Below, one piece after another: positions 60,107 to 64,000 of a DNA stretch of 64,000 nucleotides. A program made the translations under genes and the position numbers. This DNA is from an uncultured Oceanospirillaceae bacterium (GTDB lineage Bacteria; Pseudomonadota; Gammaproteobacteria; Pseudomonadales; Balneatricaceae): positions 1-64,000 of the forward strand of contig CAKZOD010000075.1 in NCBI GenBank assembly GCA_937136055.1, in the 5' to 3' direction. A model generated the notes under the pieces. The model did not search any database. It worked only from the letters and a program-made list of their open reading frames with translations, and was not told the origin of the DNA. Each line of letters starts with the position of its first letter. The first letter of the stretch is position 1.

Positions 60107-61243
60107 TTAGATAACAATATTTCGATGTGTATATACGGACATTATCACTCCAAAGCCCATCATCAAAGTCACGATAGAAGTACCACCATAACTCATCATG
60201 GGTAAAGGCAAGCCAACCACAGGTAAGATGCCACTAACCATACCAATATTGACAAAAATAAACACAAAAAATGTCAATATGATACTGCCACAAACTAAGC
60301 GACCAAAACTATCACTGATATTTGATGCCATCCACAGGCCTCGAGCAATAATCAGCACGTACAAGCCAATTAAGGTAGCCACGCCAATCAACCCTTGCTC
60401 TTCTGCAAGGACAGCGATAATGAAGTCAGTGTGTGACTCAGGTAAAAAATTAAGCTGAGACTGAGTCCCCTCTAACCAGCCTTTACCACTGTAACCGCCC
60501 GAACCTATCGCTGTTTTAGATTGGATGATATTCCAACCGGTACCAAGAGGATCACTCTCTGGATCGAGAAAGGTCATAACTCGTTGCTTTTGGTAGTCCT
60601 TCATAAACATCCACAGCAACGGCAAACAGGCACCTGCAGCCCCCATTGCAAGGAAGATATAACGCCATTTAATACCAGAAAACAACAAAACAAATATACC
60701 GGAAGATGCTATCACCAAAGAAGTGCCCAAATCCGGTTGTTTCATAATTAATAAGGTAGGAATAGCAATGAGTATCAAGGCGATACAGCACTGTTTCAGT
60801 GTTGGTGGCAACGGCCTACCAGCCAGACAAAAAGCGACAGTAAGTGGCAACACCACTTTTATTATTTCTGATGGTTGAATACGAAACCCAGGTAGTGCCA
60901 ACCAGCGCTGTGCACCTTTTGCACCTACTCCAAAAAGCAATACACTGATCAATAAAATTACGCCGAAGCCATAAACCCAGGGCGCCCAGCGCTCTAATAG
61001 CGAGGGGCTAATTTGAGCGATAAAGATCATCGCTACGAAGCCAACCCCCATTCGCACTGCCTGGCGCATCACATAACCAGAATCTTCTGCAGAGGCACTG
61101 TATAAAACCATCAACCCGAAGGCGCACAGTAAAATCAAAAGAATCAGCATTGGCGCATCTAGATGCGTATAACTCCAAAGCCCAGGCTTTGATCTCAAAT
61201 GGGAACTGGAGTTTTGCATGGAGCGAGAAAAATCTTTACTCAT
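60107..61243 (-). CDS. rodA: Peptidoglycan glycosyltransferase RodA (MrdB)
   Basis: 378 residues, SEDS family, ten predicted membrane segments. Signature motifs: GAKGAQRWLALPGFRIQPSE, and ESHTDFIIAVLAEEQG with the essential Asp, then LPVVGLPLPMMSYGGTS. It polymerises glycan strands for elongation with PBP2. Its ATG overlaps the mrdA stop by 4 bp. Confidence 0.96.
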   Translation of the reverse strand: MSKDFSRSMQNSSSHLRSKPGLWSYTHLDAPMLILLILLCAFGLMVLYSASAEDSGYVMRQAVRMGVGFVAMIFIAQISPSLLERWAPWVYGFGVILLISVLLFGVGAKGAQRWLALPGFRIQPSEIIKVVLPLTVAFCLAGRPLPPTLKQCCIALILIAIPTLLIMKQPDLGTSLVIASSGIFVLLFSGIKWRYIFLAMGAAGACLPLLWMFMKDYQKQRVMTFLDPESDPLGTGWNIIQSKTAIGSGGYSGKGWLEGTQSQLNFLPESHTDFIIAVLAEEQGLIGVATLIGLYVLIIARGLWMASNISDSFGRLVCGSIILTFFVFIFVNIGMVSGILPVVGLPLPMMSYGGTSIVTLMMGFGVIMSVYTHRNIVI

Positions 61244-63153
61244 AAGAGCTCCTCACCCCACTTTTGTTGTTCAGGATCAACACCTAACAAAAAGGCATCC
61301 ATCACTTTTTTTGCTAGAGGTGCTGCTGTACTCGATCCACCGCCACCGTTTTCAACAACTACCGCGACCGCAATTTTAGGATCATCAACCGGTGCAAATG
61401 CAATAAAGAGCGCGTGGTCTTGGTACTTTTTCTTGAGCTTACTTTTATCGTAGCGCTCTCCTTGTTTGATACCAACAACTTGTGCTGTACCTGTTTTCCC
61501 GGCAATTAAATAAGGCGAGTTTTTACCAATTTTACGTGCCGTCCCACGCTTACCGTGTACCACTTCAACCATGCCGTCGATAATCGGGTCCCACAGTGCA
61601 TCGTTCTTCAATTTAACATTTTCAGGAATAGGGTTCCTTCCTTCTAGATCTAAATCCTTAAGTACAACTTTTCCATCAGGATCAACTTCTCGAATGCCCA
61701 TTAGGAGTTTTGGTTGCTTCCACACCCCACGATTTGCCAGCAACATAGCAGAGGTCGCCAGCTGTAGCGGAGTCGCCACCAAATACCCCTGACCGATACT
61801 TAAATTTAGAGAATCCCCTGGGTACCAAGCTTGCTTGTGACGGCGCTTTTTCCACGCTTTTGTAGGCAATAGCGCAGGGATTGCTTCGGGTAAATCTAGA
61901 CTTGTCACTTGCCCTAAACCAAACATTTCAAGGTAGTGCGACATATTATCGACACCTGTTTTATGTGCGGCATCGTAAAACCAAACATCACAAGATTGAG
62001 CAAGAGCAAGATTCAAATTCACCTTACCGTGGCCACTCCTCTTCCAGTCTCGATATTTACGTTTATACCTGTCATCGGCAATCGTGTACCAACCAGGATC
62101 AAAAACAGTGTGACTCAAAGGTACGCTATCGCTATCAATTGCGGCTAATGCAGTAATTGGCTTAATCGTAGAACCCGGAGGGTAACCACCCCGAATAGCG
62201 CGGTTAAATAAAGGAAGATCAGGGGATTCTCTTAATGCACTGTAATCTTTATTAGAAATACCCGTTACAAACAAATTTGGATCATAGCCAGGTGTTGAGA
62301 CCAGCGCCAAAATACCACCCGTTTTAGGATCAATCGCGACAACAGAGGCTTTTTCACCAACAAGTAGCTTTTCGGTCACTTGCTGAAGAGGCAAATCAAT
62401 GGTGAGCTGCAAATCTTTGCCAGGCACAGGTTCAGTATTCTCTAACACCCTCATGACACGGCCACGTGCATTTGTTTCTACTTTGCGCATGCCCACTTGC
62501 CCGTGCAGTTCCTCTTCATAGTATTTTTCAATACCGAGCTTGCCGATATAGTTAGTGGCAGAGTAATTGCGCTCATCAACACGATTTAGCTCTTTTTCAT
62601 TGATTCGCCCAACATAGCCCATCGCGTGAACCAGAGTTTCACCATAGGGATATACACGAATAAGATCAGCTTCGACTCTAACCCCCGGCAAACGGTGGTA
62701 GTTCACAGACAATTTAGCTATTTCTTCTGGGGATAACTGAGAGCGAAGTAAGACTGATTCATAGGGGCGGCGGCGTCTTTTCAAACGTTTATTAAAACGC
62801 TCTAAGTCACGATCAGAAATTTCAATGATCTTAGCGACACTCTCTATAACGCCGTCTAAATCTTTGCCCACTTCTTCTTTAAGAATCGTCACATTATAGC
62901 TAGGTTTGTTGTCAGCTATTAGCACTCCAGATCGATCAAAAATCAAGCCACGAGTCGGCTTCTCAGGTTTTAGCTGAATACGATTTTTATCTGAAATTGC
63001 TGTATAGCGATCATTTTCTACAACTTGTAGAAAATACATCCGCGTGAGCAGAGCGCCCATTGCGATCAACACTAACATAAAAGCAATAAAAGCGCGTAGT
63101 TGAAAGGTTCTGCGCTCTTCTGGGTGATCTTTAAAACGTGCGTATCCGGACAT
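61240..63153 (-). CDS. mrdA: Penicillin-binding protein 2 (MrdA)
   Basis: 637 residues: short cytoplasmic tail, one membrane segment (about 20-42), the pedestal domain, then the transpeptidase with PGSTIK (Ser328, Lys331), SCD and KTGT. It cross-links elongation peptidoglycan. Immediately after rlmH by 5 bp and overlapping rodA. Confidence 0.96.
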   Translation of the reverse strand: MSGYARFKDHPEERRTFQLRAFIAFMLVLIAMGALLTRMYFLQVVENDRYTAISDKNRIQLKPEKPTRGLIFDRSGVLIADNKPSYNVTILKEEVGKDLDGVIESVAKIIEISDRDLERFNKRLKRRRRPYESVLLRSQLSPEEIAKLSVNYHRLPGVRVEADLIRVYPYGETLVHAMGYVGRINEKELNRVDERNYSATNYIGKLGIEKYYEEELHGQVGMRKVETNARGRVMRVLENTEPVPGKDLQLTIDLPLQQVTEKLLVGEKASVVAIDPKTGGILALVSTPGYDPNLFVTGISNKDYSALRESPDLPLFNRAIRGGYPPGSTIKPITALAAIDSDSVPLSHTVFDPGWYTIADDRYKRKYRDWKRSGHGKVNLNLALAQSCDVWFYDAAHKTGVDNMSHYLEMFGLGQVTSLDLPEAIPALLPTKAWKKRRHKQAWYPGDSLNLSIGQGYLVATPLQLATSAMLLANRGVWKQPKLLMGIREVDPDGKVVLKDLDLEGRNPIPENVKLKNDALWDPIIDGMVEVVHGKRGTARKIGKNSPYLIAGKTGTAQVVGIKQGERYDKSKLKKKYQDHALFIAFAPVDDPKIAVAVVVENGGGGSSTAAPLAKKVMDAFLLGVDPEQQKWGEELL

Positions 63154-63158
63154 AATAC

Positions 63159-63626
63159 CTATTTATGATATGGGTGGCCTTGGATCACTGTCCAAGCGCG
63201 ATAGAGTTGTTCGCTAAGTAAAATTCTAACCATTGGGTGCGGCAAAGTAAGCGCAGACAAAGACCATTTTTGATCTGCCAGAGCACTGCAGCGTGGATCC
63301 AAACCATCAGGCCCACCCACCAGCAAACAAACGTTGCGACCATTCATTTGCCAATTTTCCATTTGCTGAGAAAGCTTTTCGGTTGTCCAATGTTTGCCTA
63401 ACACCTCAAGTGCAACCACCCAGTCGCCAGAAGGGATAGCAGCAAGCATTGCATCCCCTTCTTTTTTAATCGCTCGCTTGAGATCAGCGCCTTTTCCTCT
63501 GTGCCCAAGGGGTAACTCAACCAGCTCTAACTGCATTTCAGCAGGCATGCGCTTACTGTATTCATTAAATCCAGTGGTTACCCAAGCTGGCATTTTACCG
63601 CCAACGGCGAGTAGTCTTATCTTCAT
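63159..63626 (-). CDS. rlmH: 23S rRNA pseudouridine-1915 N3-methyltransferase RlmH
   Basis: 155 residues with the SPOUT-family features: [18 protein letters not shown], the glycine-rich [11 protein letters not shown] knot loop and the C-terminus [15 protein letters not shown]. It methylates Psi1915 in 23S rRNA. Downstream of rsfS by 82 bp, the usual pairing. Confidence 0.95.
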   Translation of the reverse strand: MKIRLLAVGGKMPAWVTTGFNEYSKRMPAEMQLELVELPLGHRGKGADLKRAIKKEGDAMLAAIPSGDWVVALEVLGKHWTTEKLSQQMENWQMNGRNVCLLVGGPDGLDPRCSALADQKWSLSALTLPHPMVRILLSEQLYRAWTVIQGHPYHK

Positions 63627-63708
63627 AACTCAGTTCAATTACTACCAAAAGGCACTTTATAAAATCACTACAGCATTGTTGTAGTTGGTTTAACTTAGGA
63701 AAAAAGGC

Positions 63709-64000
63709 TTATGCACTCTCTTCAATAATCGCTTCTGGCTGCATATCAAAACGCCATAGTTTTTCTAAATCATAAAGCTCACGAGCTTCTGCCGTTAGTA
63801 CATGGATGACAACATCTGACAAATCAACAATTACCCAATCGCCACCTTTGTGGCCTTCACTACCTAGCGGTGTAATTGATTCTTTTTTAAGTGTTTCTTC
63901 AACTTTGCTTGCGATAGACATCACATGGCGCTTAGAAGTTCCGCTGCACACTAGCATATAATCAGTCACACTCGACTTACCACAAACATCGATAAGCTCG
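63709..64000 (-). CDS. rsfS: Ribosomal silencing factor RsfS (5' end outside window)
   Basis: The frame stays open to the right edge. Before the in-frame GTG it reads ELIDVCGKSS, matching the RsfS core that precedes VTDYMLVCSGTSKRHV, so the visible part lacks only the first about 15-20 residues. EGHKGGDWVIVDLSDVVIHVLT and ARELYDLEKLW follow. RsfS binds uL14 and blocks subunit joining in starvation. Confidence 0.94.
   Translation of the reverse strand, partial: ELIDVCGKSSVTDYMLVCSGTSKRHVMSIASKVEETLKKESITPLGSEGHKGGDWVIVDLSDVVIHVLTAEARELYDLEKLWRFDMQPEAIIEESA

Overview
The window looks like a chromosomal segment of an AT-leaning, free-living, probably marine gammaproteobacterium. The evidence is gene content and order: a Pseudomonas-type lysine/diaminopimelate cluster (dapC-yffB-dapD-dapE), the ybeL/leuS-lptE-holA block, rapA, pdxH, greB, and the canonical rsfS-rlmH-mrdA-rodA-mltB-rlpA-dacA-(dat)-ybeD-lipB-lipA block. 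I cannot name the genus from sequence alone. Apart from an IS3-family fragment at the left edge there is no prophage, plasmid module, CRISPR array or rRNA operon.

Layout. 1-187: end of an IS3-type insertion sequence. 0.3-5.9 kb: a GlxA/GbdR-like AraC regulator, an MFS transporter with a very long repeat-bearing C-terminal extension, and a site-2-protease homologue. 6.1-11.1 kb: dapC, yffB, dapD, dapE, rlmA and a small membrane protein, all on the + strand. 11.3-18.4 kb: an HD phosphohydrolase, an alpha/beta hydrolase, a candidate Fur-controlled small RNA (minus strand, about 12999 to 12875), a spermidine-synthase-like protein, an NlpC/P60 lipoprotein, a DEAD-box helicase with a histone-H1-like tail, and a GGDEF-EAL protein. 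19-25.9 kb: peroxiredoxin-glutaredoxin fusion, DUF1289, M19 dipeptidase, LLM oxidoreductase with divergent LysR, NfeD/QmcA pair, Lrp-type regulator, DUF1127 protein. 26.2-36.98 kb: ushA, ybeL, leuS, lptE, holA, fadD, SCP-2 protein and an isolated glycosyltransferase. 37-49.6 kb: rapA, then small or poorly characterised genes, fkpB-type PPIase, esterase, pdxH, lipoprotein, orphan TRAP binding protein, Cys/Lys-rich secreted protein, DUF945 protein and greB. 49.6-50.5 kb: seven tRNA genes on the minus strand, in two promoter-Ser-Asn-Lys units plus one extra Lys. 50.7-53.4 kb: a small protein and the pseudouridine catabolism pair (HTH-psuK, psuG). 53.5-64 kb: lipoate synthesis and cell-elongation peptidoglycan genes, all on the minus strand, running off the right edge inside rsfS.

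How the genes work together. The dap genes and the rodA/mrdA/dacA/mltB/rlpA/dat block both serve peptidoglycan: DAP supply, elongation and remodelling. LipB and LipA make the lipoyl cofactor. LptE and the lipoproteins serve the outer membrane. FadD and the SCP-2 protein suggest fatty acid handling. Several intergenic regions carry convincing hairpins and operator-like dyads. The most interesting are a Fur-box/sigma-70-promoter/intrinsic-terminator arrangement with no ORF inside, an OxyR-like dyad upstream of the peroxiredoxin fusion, tandem hairpins between leuS and lptE, three tandem hairpins behind the DUF1127 gene, and a nearly ten-copy heptanucleotide repeat at 41567-41635.
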